From the NCBI GenBank assembly GCA_944472135.2, contig OX235270.1, positions 78,687,168-78,751,167 of the forward strand: DNA of 64,000 nucleotides, in the 5' to 3' direction. This document shows, one piece after another, positions 23,351-33,589 of this stretch (position 1 is the first letter of the stretch; every line of letters starts with the position of its first letter). This stretch comes from Trichobilharzia regenti (lineage: Eukaryota; Platyhelminthes; Trematoda; Strigeidida; Schistosomatidae). The notes beneath the pieces were generated by a model. That model worked only from the letters and a program-made list of their open reading frames with translations, searched no databases and was not told the origin of the DNA. Made by a program: the position numbers and the translations under genes.

Positions 23351-23889
23351 GATTGAGTAGTTGGACCGTTGAAATTTTCAATATAATGCTGTCAAACAAA
23401 TTAAATAAATACAACTGTTTGTACAAGGTGACTAGATAGAACTGTTAAAACCACCCTAAGTAATGAAATGTATATGTAACTGAAAATGAGGTAAAAGACA
23501 GACAGCATTTGCTTATTTTTATCATTATATTAATTTTATTGTGGGTTTTAGACAGTTGCATAAATCATTTTCTGAAGATAACTTTATTACCTTCTTTCAA
23601 CATTCTTTACCTTCCCAGTAGAAGATAGAATTCAAGTTTCTCTGTTTCTGTGGGGATGGCGTTGTTTTTAACGGATTGGGGTTGCTAGTCTCACTCCAAA
23701 CAATAGTTTTTTCTCGCATTACTGGCAAGTTATAAATTAGGTGAGGTTTGGAGCAGAGTTAACCGGTAGTCAAGCCAACAGCTGTAAGGTGGCTAGTGAG
23801 CATTCTATGACAGAACTAATGACTTAGAATCAGCACTGAATAACAGGCTCTAGACTACGAAGACACATTTTTAAATACATCAGCATTTT
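23351..23889. other. Upstream region of the TMEM26-like gene
   Basis: Presumed 5' UTR and promoter side of the minus-strand gene; no TATA box or defined start was identified. About 23640-23710 resembles the body of the SINE family seen at 1676-1893 but is strongly decayed. Confidence 0.35.
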
Positions 23890-23918
23890 TTAGATAGTTG
23901 GAGGCGATCGACAGGAAG

Positions 23919-23965
23919 CCTTGGACCTAGGTTTCATGCTAGATGGCACTCACCAGTCAGCAAGC
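23919..23965 (-). ncRNA. Hammerhead ribozyme family B, core interrupted
   Basis: The minus strand reads CTTG, then CTGACTGGTGA where CTGACGA is expected (a 4-nt insertion), stem II GTGC..GCAT, GAAAC, GTC and CAAGG. The insertion separates the two halves of the catalytic core, so activity is unlikely. Confidence 0.6.
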
Positions 23966-24093
23966 CGTATCTGCTAACTTGAAGGAACTCATGTTCATTC
24001 TGAGATTCAAAACTGCGTCATCCTGTGCTGCATTCAGAGACGTTACCACTGAGCTATTCGGGCTCAGTGAGTTCCTTCAAGGTTGCAGATATG

Positions 24094-24136
24094 CCTTGCT
24101 GACGAGTGCCAAATAGCATGAAACCTGGGTCCAAGG
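24094..24136 (+). ncRNA. Hammerhead ribozyme family B, intact core
   Basis: Stem I CCTTG/CAAGG, core CTGACGA (24099-24105), stem II GTGC/GCAT with CAAATA loop, GAAA, minimal stem III (AC/GT with CTGG loop) and the GUC triplet ending at 24131. All conserved bases are present; one stem II pair is G-U. Confidence 0.8.
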
Positions 24137-24299
24137 TTTCCTGCCTATTGCTTCCAACTATCTAATATCATCAAATCAAGGTGCATTGTGATGACGAGCT
24201 ACCTAGAATGGTGGCCACATTGCAAACCTGACTGAAAGAATTGAGTCTGCATCAAAGAAAGGACTAGACACGTCACACTAGTTACTAGTGTCCAGTGAA

Positions 24300-25412
24300 A
24301 ACATCAATGTTTAATATGCTTATAAAAATTTGAGTAGGTTAAGTAATTCAAAATTCTCACTAAGCATGATTTATGCAAGCCTTAGGTCATATGAGCTTTT
24401 AGCGGAAATATAAATATTGAAAACCCTGAGTTGATTAAAAGACTGCTTACGAATCGTTCTTAAACACTAACAGAGAAATAACTTCTTTTTTTATCCTTAT
24501 CAGCAATACGTACCTGGAAATATCGGACTATTAATTTTGGATTTTTATTTAAAAATATACCGTCAACCATTCCTAGAAAAAGACCATTTTTTCTTTCGCA
24601 AATTATTAGGTTCCATGATATTGTGGCCAAAACTATAGAAATTCACTCACCATACATACAGAGAGTAATTTTCCTGTGATTTAATACCTTTTTTCAGCTT
24701 TTCTTTGATAAACTGTACGTCTTGTTATTCCTAAAGGAGTGGTCTCTCGTAATATCTTCGAGAGTGGAAAAGGTATTCTGTTCATAAAATTTTAATGATG
24801 AATTTGAATGTTGACTGCTTTATATAATAGGTGTGCAAAATAATATGATGAAACTAAGGTAAACAGTAAAGTTAAGCTGAGCATTTTAGACAATAATTAA
24901 AAAGTGATAAAAAGCTAAGTGTAAAATTTATCTCCATGCCTCGATGTTTATAACTTTTATCAGTCACCATCTGCCGAAACAACCCCTGATAACAGTCCGA
25001 AACACATTACCAGCTGATTATGTCTTTTAACGACGTTCATTTTATCCTTTCAAAGTTGTTCACTCAATACAATGAACACAAAGTAAGCTTTCCAACGTAC
25101 CCTTTTGTCAAATAGTCAGTTCACTCTACATGGCATGTCGATATTAGTAGACATGAAGTACTGTTACAGAAAAATGAATATTTTATTCAGTCTAAAAATA
25201 TTTCAGCTACCATCTATACAGATAATGTTTGATGTGTAGGCCTTTTATGCAGATCACTATCGTGAAATAATCTTCTAAGTTTATGCACAAATACGTAAGC
25301 AATTTTCAAAACATGTGAATTTTCAATGAAGAAAGATGGTGCGTTGCTAAGATCTCTCATTCGCCCTTCACCTACATACTAATTTTTGTGGAAATACTTG
25401 CTGCAGTTGACA
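24300..25412. other. AT-rich stretch, nothing recognised
   Basis: No coding domain or SINE head was identified. A CTGATAAC...CCGAAAC stretch near 24990-25005 has only a superficial likeness to a hammerhead variant. Confidence 0.4.
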
Positions 25413-25562
25413 GTTGTACATTGTGATCGATTGAAGGGGAAATTGAGAGATTGCATGAGGTCTACAATTTGTAAAAACAAATCTACTCAAAACTTGGCAA
25501 ACTGTGAGAAAACAACTCATCTATATTTCTAACCTCATATTTGAAGTTACCAGAATATGAAG
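25413..25562 (-). repeat. Inverted dispersed repeat, copy 2
   Basis: Reverse complement of 21921-22070 with few differences. Immediately right of it (25605-25700) is a TTTCGAGCACAATTT block with a GATATC hairpin and GAAACGTTA, which shares sequence with 35470-35525 (inverted) and may be a PLE terminal repeat. Confidence 0.7.
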
Positions 25563-26352
25563 AAGTACACAAACTTCAGCAGTCTCACAGTGTTATGCAC
25601 TAATGTTTACTTATGACATTTCGAGCACAATTTATTGCTCATAATCATATCAAGGACTTTGATATCGAAACGTTATCAGAACATGAGACTTTAACAGAAC
25701 AAATTTTACCCATAACGGAATTATACAGTAACACAGTGCACAAGTTATTTTCTTATATCAAAACTTCAGCAACCCTATAACATATGGCAATTATGGTCTT
25801 TTCTGGGAATTTCCAAAAGTCAGACAAAATGACATATTTGTGGCTAATTCACTTCATAACCACATAAAAATTAAAGTTAGAAATTACTATCAGTTTTCAG
25901 AAATCATTGTCCTGCCATTCTGTACCATTCTCTGAGATCTCTCTTTTTAAAATATTGAAGTGCTGAAGAATGTCTAGAAGGTTAGTGTCTGGAGAAAGTG
26001 AAAGGAAGCATGATGCCTGGCACTTTTATTGATAAGGTATCTTTTTTATAATATAATGATCACAATAAAACACAGAGCTAGACAAGTTAATATAAAGTTA
26101 TGTTAACTCAGTTTTAAAAATACATTTGAAAAATTTCACGGAACAACGTTAAATTTATGAAAAATAAGCGTTTCTTTACAATAAAATATAATCTTAATCA
26201 TAGCAAGACTTAAATCATCGTTTTCAGAGGTGCATGCATACAATCGTCAAGTTAACAACCCAAATAAGTGTATCCAGCTGATGCAAAACAGAGATATTCA
26301 ACTTTCGTTTAATTCATAGATATTCGTCAAATATAGTAGAAGTTAATTTGGT

Positions 26353-26607
26353 GTGTCTCAAATGATTATTGGGGTAAACAATGGTTTTATGGGTGATAGT
26401 GATTTCAACAAAATTTACAGATACCTTACCATTCAGTACGGCCAGGAAAAATATCAGCACATAGATATCGATACCAGAACCCAGTTTATGATAAGCATGT
26501 GCATAATATCTATGACCACGAGATACCTATCAAAATTCTTAGCAAAATATATTAGTTTCAATAATATTCGTGGGTTAAATGATATTTATCAAGCAAATCT
26601 CGCCTAG
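26353..26607 (+). CDS. Unrecognised ORF, 82-84 codons
   Basis: The frame from the first ATG (26359) has coding-like composition with several Met, Asp and Tyr residues and ends at TAG just before the RTE-B 5' region. No family was recognised and no splice sites stand out. It could be a remnant of an older element or a chance frame. Confidence 0.2.
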   Translation: MSQMIIGVNNGFMGDSDFNKIYRYLTIQYGQEKYQHIDIDTRTQFMISMCIISMTTRYLSKFLAKYISFNNIRGLNDIYQANLA

Positions 26608-28680
26608 TTAACTGGCTGGCTAGTTTTCTAGTCAGTCCCAATCCCGGGTGAACAGGGAGGGTTGGGCATGGTGCCAGCAACACTATACAAAAAATGCTGT
26701 CAAACTGCTAGAAAAACTTCAACGCACAAAATATATAATAATAATACAAAAAATTCAAATAAAAATCTTATTCTTCGCTGGAATCGGAGAGGTAAAATGG
26801 CATTATGAAAGACTTCACTCAGCCAATTAGTCAGCCGATGTGTCTTCTCTCTATGGAAGCAAGAGTAAGAATGGGTACGTGGGATGCCCGTACAATGCAC
26901 GAGGCTGGCTGGGAAGGCTGCCCAGTTAGCTAAAGAGATGCGAAGATATGGGTTAGAAGTACTGGGTATATGCAAAAGCAATCAGAATACATGTGAATTG
27001 ACAAAATTGTTAACAGGAAGGTCAGTAATCTACTGAGGTCACCACGAGCACACTGAGGCAGTGGGTGGCTACAATGATGTCACCATTGGCAGGTAAGGCC
27101 TTATGCAGTGGGAATTAATTTCATCCTGCAGGATCTTGACAGCAAGATTCAACTCAGAAGGAAGTAAGCTCACAATTATCCAGTCCTACGCACGGTGCTA
27201 CAAATAACGCGGAATAAGAGAAGAAAGACTTTCACAGACGACAACAAACAGCAATGGACAACATCGCGAATGATGACACCGAAATCCTAAAGGGTAATAT
27301 GAATGCCAGTCGGACCAGGAGCAGACAATACAGGAGGAGAACTCATCATAAGTCTAGATTCTCTAGGAGAAATGCATGAGAACGGAGAACACTTCGAAGA
27401 TTTTTCCGCTTTCAATGATTTGGTGGTCGGAGGAAGTGTGTGTACGAGCACAAGTATTGCACAAGGCCACATAGATTTCATATCAATCTCAAGGGTGTGA
27501 AGACGCAGCCATTGTGCTGGACACAAAGTCGGGAAGACGAGCAGATGTGGTCGGGCTTACACCATCACCTAGTTCGAGGAACCTTCAAGGTGAAGCTGAT
27601 ATCCTCCAGAACAACTGGAGATGTACCACAATTCAAGTTCAACACTCAGAAACTGAAGGACAAAACCACAAAAGATGTCTTCACTACAGATTAGATCAGA
27701 GCGAATTCGGAGACACTACGTGGCATCACTGAGGAAACCAGTGTGTGTGTGTGTGGAAGAACACTGTAACTAACTCTCTGGAGGTGATGTTCAAAGAAGC
27801 GTGTACAACTGTTCTAGGAAGAAAGAAGAGACAAGACAAGGAATAGCTCTCAACGGACACCTACCTGAAAGTTAATAGCAGAAAGTGTGGTGAGAGCTGG
27901 CTGTTAGTCAAAATTGGTGAACAGTAATTAACGTCAATGTTTATGTCCACAATATTGGTCGTGAGAAAAATGAGAACAAACGCTTTGCGTAGGCGGATAC
28001 AGTTAACATATAGATGATCTGACATTCAAGAAACAGCCAAAAAGAGATGCAAGGTTAACTTTCTGTGAGAAACAACCAATCAGAAGACTCTGTTTTTCTG
28101 CTAACAATAATATATAATATGTACATGATAATCTATAAATATGTGTTGATATCCTTAATTAACGATCTGTTTCCTGGTCCTTGTCTTCTGTTGTTACAAG
28201 AGGAGAGGAGGATGGTGAGAGAGATGACTTAATGCAAAGATGGGCAAAAGAAGGAGAAGCATTATTCACAGCCATGTACACTGCACTGAATCAAGAAAGG
28301 CGTGGGGAAGGGAGCTAGGAGAGACAAAAGAATCGGCAACAAGGAATTCTGGTTAAGAACATACCAACTATGAGCAGATCGCTCAACAAATATGCAGACG
28401 AAATTGGAGATGGATTGTGCATACATTGAGGAGGGAGTCAAGTGACATCGCGCTCAATGCAGTTCATCTCTCGAGTGTAATCCTGATTTGAAGCGACGAG
28501 TCTGTCTTTGGTCCGAGGGTGACATGTAGGAGATTGTGTGGGGGGAAGTAGATGACAGATTATGGACGGTCGTGAACCCAGCTGAAGAGAACGTTAGAAG
28601 ATAGAAGGAAGTGAAGATGTGTTGTGGAAGCTTTATGTTTCACTCCGAACTCAAGGGAATAATAATAATAATAACTACTT
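26608..28680 (+). mobile_element. RTE-B LINE, reverse transcriptase deleted
   Basis: The 5' region is followed by a decayed endonuclease start (VRMGTWDARTMHEAG at about 26866, the WNVRTM start of the AP-endonuclease domain) and the endonuclease-to-linker region to 27885. A solo LTR interrupts at 27886-28198. The element resumes at 28199 and then jumps at about 28331 to its 3' domain, matching 38630 onward. This skips about 1.4 kb that would hold the RT catalytic motifs. It ends with a (TAA)n tail near 28673. The frames at 27303-27732 are remnants. Confidence 0.8.
27886..28198 (+). mobile_element. Solo LTR nested in RTE-B
   Basis: A 313-bp block with TG...CA ends (TGTGGTGAG to GTTACA), absent from the otherwise matching RTE-B copy at 57740-57790. 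Flanks AAAG and AGAG suggest a 4-bp target duplication with one mismatch. TATAAATA at about 28135 could be the promoter TATA box. It is homologous to 30943-31247. Such solo LTRs arise by recombination between the two LTRs of a retrotransposon; a Ty3/gypsy type is plausible from the 4-bp duplication. Confidence 0.75.
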
Positions 28681-29999
28681 CGTGTTCAGCATTATTTACC
28701 ATATTTAATTCCGGATACATTTCTTAATATCTTCAGTACCTTTCTTTTATTGTAATATCAGACTTTCTTGTAGGTAAAACATAAATCATGGAAAAGACAA
28801 AAATGAGCTATATATATATATATATATTCTCTTCTGTAGGTAGAGCTACTTAAATCAATCACAAGTGCTTAAACGCATATTCACTTGTGTACAATAAAAA
28901 AGACCACATTTCTAAGCAGTGCACACATAATCATATCTGAATACGAACAGTAAATCAAGGCCTGCATAATTAGATAGAATAAAATTATTTATGTAGACAT
29001 TGATTCTGTGCATGATTTTTAATAAACCTGATGTTTTGAATAATTAAGAAAAAATAAGATTATTGTGACACTTGTATATTTATGTTCCTGTTTTAATTTT
29101 TTCTCCCCTATTTATCAACTGATATTTTATTTACTGTCTAAACTGAGTAAATAAATAGCTACAAAATGACAAGTATGACAAACAACATCTACGATAAAAT
29201 ACCACGAGGAAGAGGTGGAACACTGATTAAAACTTGGAGACGTCAATTCAATATTTAGCATTTTTATTTCTCATTTTTAAGATATAACCAAAGTTTCAAG
29301 TATCGGTTTGTAGGAATTTAGTTTGATAACCAAACTGTTATTTGATGTTTACATATAATTATGTCTAAACAGTATGTAGATAGAAAAGCACATTGGTTAT
29401 GAAGTCTTGAAGTTGTTTTCTATTCTAAACACTTTGTGTGAAGTAAAGAGAATAAGAGTGTATGTAAAAAATACGTTGTAAACTGGTTTAATTTTGATTT
29501 CGATAGTAGTTGTGGTGGTCTGTTGTTCTTATCCCTAAACAGTTTATTTGGTTGGCTTCAACTATCCACTAATTCAGAATAATCAGGTATGCTTACTAGT
29601 GTCCGTAAAACAATGTTTCAAATATTTAATACTTCATTGATATTTTTGCAAAGCATGTCAGTGCATTCCACCGAGTATATCATACCCTTGAGATCCTAAT
29701 GATAGTTTAAGTTGAAAAGCAAGATTATATCTTCTTTACAACTCTTAGTCACTTCGAGGAGGTGTGATAAATATTAAAGACTTCTTGTGACAGACAATCA
29801 CTGAAAAGATTGAGAAAAGATCATAAATAGTTTTCCAGCATTCATATCTAGAAGTTTAGTAAATCGAAGTTATATATGAAAAACTGTAAAGAGACAGGAG
29901 ATGCTGAGTGCTAGCTTTTGTCAAGTGCAATATATCATCATTTCAAACTAGCTAGTAAAGTAAAAATCAATATATCTATTCAGTTATTCATTCATAAAA
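28681..29999. other. AT-rich stretch, nothing recognised
   Basis: It contains an (AT)n run at 28809-28828. No coding, tRNA-like box or ribozyme was recognised. Confidence 0.45.
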
Positions 30000-30388
30000 A
30001 TTTACCATATAAATATATTAGAGAAGATCTGTAGCTCAGGATGTATGATTTTGATGTAGTTGTGTTCTCTGAGCTGGATGGTTTATTCACTAAGCTTTCA
30101 TTGTCGTACTAGGAAGCATCTTCAGCGCATACTTCAATTTGAAGTGAACTTTTAGAACTCTTCACGAGTTTATTAGTCATCCCTCCTGGTGACCTTGAAC
30201 GTGACTGGTTGTTTTTGCTTGTATTCACACCCTCTAGGCTACTTGTACTGATACTGATTGTTTCCTTGACCTAAATTTTGACCCTTTGTGTATAAGATTT
30301 CCTTCTTTATATTGGTAAATTTTGTCTGTGTCATAGACAAATAAACCATCCAGCTTTGCAAAAACAACTACATCAGGATTTACCATAT
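30000..30388. mobile_element. Small element with imperfect terminal inverted repeats
   Basis: The left end (30052-30087, TGATGTAGTTGTG...GGATGGTTTATT) recurs inverted at 30340-30375. The unit is bounded by an 11-bp direct repeat ATTTACCATAT (30000-30010 and 30378-30388). The interior has no coding. The minus strand at about 30130-30090 reads GCTGAAGATGC...AATGAAAGC, a possible PLE-type ribozyme remnant. It could be a MITE or a PLE terminus inserted as an inverted pair. Confidence 0.5.
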
Positions 30389-30414
30389 TAATAATACTTC
30401 TCATTTCTGTGATA

Positions 30415-30625
30415 GAGGTAATGATCTCGCATTACCACCGAAGTACCCCTACATCATGCTTAGACAGTAGTATGCCGGTAAAGAGAGAAGGTCGTGTGTG
30501 GGGCTAACATCCTCAACACGTAAAACAAAAATTTGAAAAAAAACACCACTTCTACTGAAACTTGAAAACCTGAAGCTTGAAGTCCTATGTTCCACTCAGA
30601 ACTCAAAGGAATAAATTAACATGTT
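30415..30625 (+). mobile_element. SINE/RTE 3' fragment
   Basis: The body (GTGTGGGGCTAACATCC) and 3' tail (TCCTATGTTCCACTC, AGGAATAAATTAA) match the minus-strand SINE at 1676-1893 and the RTE-B 3' end. The 5' head is missing. Confidence 0.55.
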
Positions 30626-30942
30626 AAAAAATGATTATCTTTTATTACTACAGCTTAAAATGTACTTTAATGTAGTTAAAACGTATGCCCAAACGTACAC
30701 ATATCATACATGGTCTACCTGCTCGGGTTTTGTTATTGAAACCAAAAGCCTTTTAACATATTTACCTTCCCACTGGACAATGAATTAGAAATTTATCATC
30801 CTATATATTACTGACTGTCTGATATGGGTAGCTGGATAGCACTCACGTCAGACATCAGCCTGATTTAATAAGACAAAGACTGGGAATTTTCTAGTTGCAC
30901 AGGTGAAAATTGCTCCTAAAAGGATATCAGTCTGAATAGTAC

Positions 30943-31247
30943 TGTGGTGAGAGCAGGCTGCTGGCCAAGTGGTAGACATTAATTCACGTCAATATCTAGG
31001 TCACTAATATTGGCCGTGAGAAAATATGAACAAGGCTGATTCAACAACCATTCACAGCAGACTTAACGTGGGTAAATAAGATTCGCAGATATATGGCTTA
31101 ACTTTCCGAGAAACCAGAAACAACCAATCAGAAGACTGTGTTTGTCTGCTTGAATAAGCTATAATAATGTACATGAAATATATATAAATACGTGCTGATT
31201 TCCGTAATAAAACGATCTGTTGCAGGCCCTTGTCTTCTGCTGTTACA
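30943..31247 (+). mobile_element. Solo LTR with perfect 4-bp target duplication
   Basis: A 305-bp block, TGTGGTGAG to GTTACA, homologous to 27886-28198 and flanked by GTAC on both sides (30939-30942, 31248-31251). It keeps a TATATAAATA box (about 31180-31190) and an AATAAAACGATC motif upstream of the 3' end. No internal retrotransposon sequence remains. The 86-codon minus-strand frame is a shadow. Confidence 0.8.
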
Positions 31248-31251
31248 GTAC

Positions 31252-31744
31252 ATTGGAAAGAACACTTGTGTATGATGTATGTATATGTTACACTTTTATC
31301 AGTGCACAACAATCATCCAGTAAATAGGCTTCCACATAAATATTTAGAACCGTAAAATTTCATTTTCTTTAGGAAGTGATTATTTTGAGAGAATGAGGCA
31401 TTTCTAATTTATTATCATCTGTCGGACAGCGGAACTTAGACTGTGTGAACTGAATAGTTTTCACTTACTGATGTTCGCTTATCTCTTTCAAAGTGATTTC
31501 CTTTTCTTACTGAAAGCAACTTACAAAATGGTCAGAGGTATTTCTAAATTACTTTAGATGTTTTTTTAATTAGTGTAAGTCTTTTTCCATTCAGGCACTT
31601 TGCAAGATATAATTATTAATAATGGATGAATAGATTATTTAATGCTGAATTGACTGTACGATGATTCGGATATTCTCTTAATACCCAGTGTATTCAAATA
31701 TACCTTAAATTTTAAGTGATTTAATAAACTCTAGGGTTCATTCT
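31252..31744. other. AT-rich stretch, nothing recognised
   Basis: No feature was identified between the solo LTR and the decayed RTE. Confidence 0.4.
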
Positions 31745-32840
31745 CGGAATAGGCTAGATTCAGGCAAACAAACATGTGCGGACCAGGTTGCATCATTCCG
31801 CATCGTCATCAGATAGTGACCAGAAAGCCAGTCAACTGTCTAGCTCAAATTCATCAGCTTTGAAAGGGCTTTAGAAAAAAGCGAATATAAAGTAACATGG
31901 CTGCTACCCCATAGCTACGGAACTCAGTGCCAAAGATATTTATGAACCTTGTAGCTGTTGGATAATAGCCATACACTGATGACACACGCCAAATAACTTA
32001 CGAGGGAGAGCTCACCGAAAGCACCTAAATTGAAGGCATCAGTAGAAAAAACCACGAATTACCATCGGTGATCTTTCCGATTGTAATGTGACAGTGGAGA
32101 ATGAGAAGGTGTTCATACGCTGATCTGATAAAATTACTCCAGGAGATCTGGCCTTGATATAGCACTTACGTCTCATTTCGCGAAACCCTGATGATATACA
32201 AACGAAGAGCAAGAAGTTGGCAAAGGTGGTAGAAAGAATAAGAACTCAGGTGAATATAGAAAGCAAGGAGGTGATGAAATTACCGATCACCACCAATCGG
32301 AGAAATCCGATGGAAGTCATCTGTTCCGCCTTCTTGGACAGAATTACTTCATGTACGGGTAAGCGACACGAATGATGGCACAGTCAGCCATATGAGATCT
32401 CATCAAGAAAGGTGATCACTACTTGGTGATAGATCTGCAGCAGCTGGTATTAATAACAAGAATTTAACACAACAATTTCAGGTCAGTGTTTCTACTTAAC
32501 TAGTGCGTGCTTTTCAAGAAGCGTTTCCAATAGCCTACTGCAAACTTTCTTCAGTAGCTGAAAATAAGATAGACGGTCGTCAGCAAACCAAATGAAAATA
32601 TGCTACTCACCCTATATGCAGATAGTCATGAAAGTGGATTGGGCATGCTCTCAGAAGAGCTTAAAATGATATGACATCCAAGAGTAACACGGGGAAGATC
32701 ATATGAAAAAATGAAAGCTTGTGGCCAGTCAAGTAGCCAGCTGAAGGTGACGACAGAGAAACCGATGCGACAGAGATGTGCTACTGAAGCCCTACATTAT
32801 ACTTGTAACTTAAGGAAGCAATAATAATAATAAACTCTAA
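31745..32840 (+). mobile_element. Decayed RTE-type LINE fragment
   Basis: Broken frames spell RT landmarks in order: a CADQVASFRI-like segment (about 31775), LWLLPHSYG (about 31895, for LWKLLRHYG), KKLAK and VMKLP near 32210-32285, and an RTE-type 3' end (GAAGCCCTACATTATACTTG, then (AAT)n at 32820-32833). Many stops and indels mark an old copy. It matches neither RTE-A nor RTE-B closely. Confidence 0.65.
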
Positions 32841-33589
32841 ATAATGTCCGTGGAGACATTATTTTATTAGATAACTAGACTTTGGATGTGATGCTGGTCA
32901 GAATTTGCTTTGTCACTAGCAATTTACATTTAATTTCTCCAATCTTTTGATATTTTCGGTTAATTTTTCGTTTACATCTATCCGAAATAATATAAGTAGT
33001 CATTTGTTTCTTCACCATTTTGGTGTATGGGAGTGAAATATTGTACTTTACCAGTGATTGGTTGAGTCATTTTGAACAAATGTTATTTGGTTGTCCTCGG
33101 CAAATTTTTTGAGCTGCAGTGAGTTTTGGTTTTCTCGGTTAATAGTGTCATATTATTTTTCCCATATAATGTCTAGTGATTCCTGCTTTCTTTAAAGTGT
33201 TGACTTGTGTCAGTTGTTTTTGCGCATAATAGACCTCTCACATTCTTATATTGTATTCTGCTAACGAAACAATATTCACTGACAATCTCTTTCAATTTTT
33301 GTAATATAACTGTAGAAAATATATTGTTGATCAAATGATATCATATTCAACTTGGGTCTGTCTTATAATTATTTCGTTTCATGAATAAAAATTATAATTT
33401 CGGCTAAATAATACTCATTATTACTAGCTAGTCTTGATGTATTCTTAATTTAGGCATTTGATAGGTAATATATATGTCCTCCAATGTCCTGAAAACTTCA
33501 CCTCGATATTAGAAAAATGTAGGAAAATACCTACTGCAATTTAATTACACTTTACATTTTCATTTTGATAAGATCTGTTAGTTCCCTTC
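32841..33589. other. AT-rich stretch, nothing recognised
   Basis: No coding domain, SINE head or ribozyme core was seen. Confidence 0.4.

Larger units (their letters stand above)
23890..24165. mobile_element. Hammerhead SINE (family B) as inverted pair
   Basis: Arms at 23890-23991 and 24068-24165 are imperfect inverted copies with several indels. The loop (23992-24067, minus) is tRNA-like: TAGCTCAGTGGTAACG (box A) and GTTTTGAATCTC (box B). Each arm has a hammerhead with stem II GTGC/GCAT, unlike families A and C. The plus-strand body may extend right to about 24290. No target duplication was found. Confidence 0.7.

Noticed and set aside
24980..25010. Hammerhead variant (CTGATAAC...CCGAAAC)
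   Set aside because: The core lacks the CTGANGA pattern and no stem I or cleavage triplet pairs around it.
27287..27732. Conserved protein duplicated at 57084-57586
   Set aside because: The matching frames are pieces of the RTE-B endonuclease-linker region on either strand. Their similarity reflects the shared LINE.
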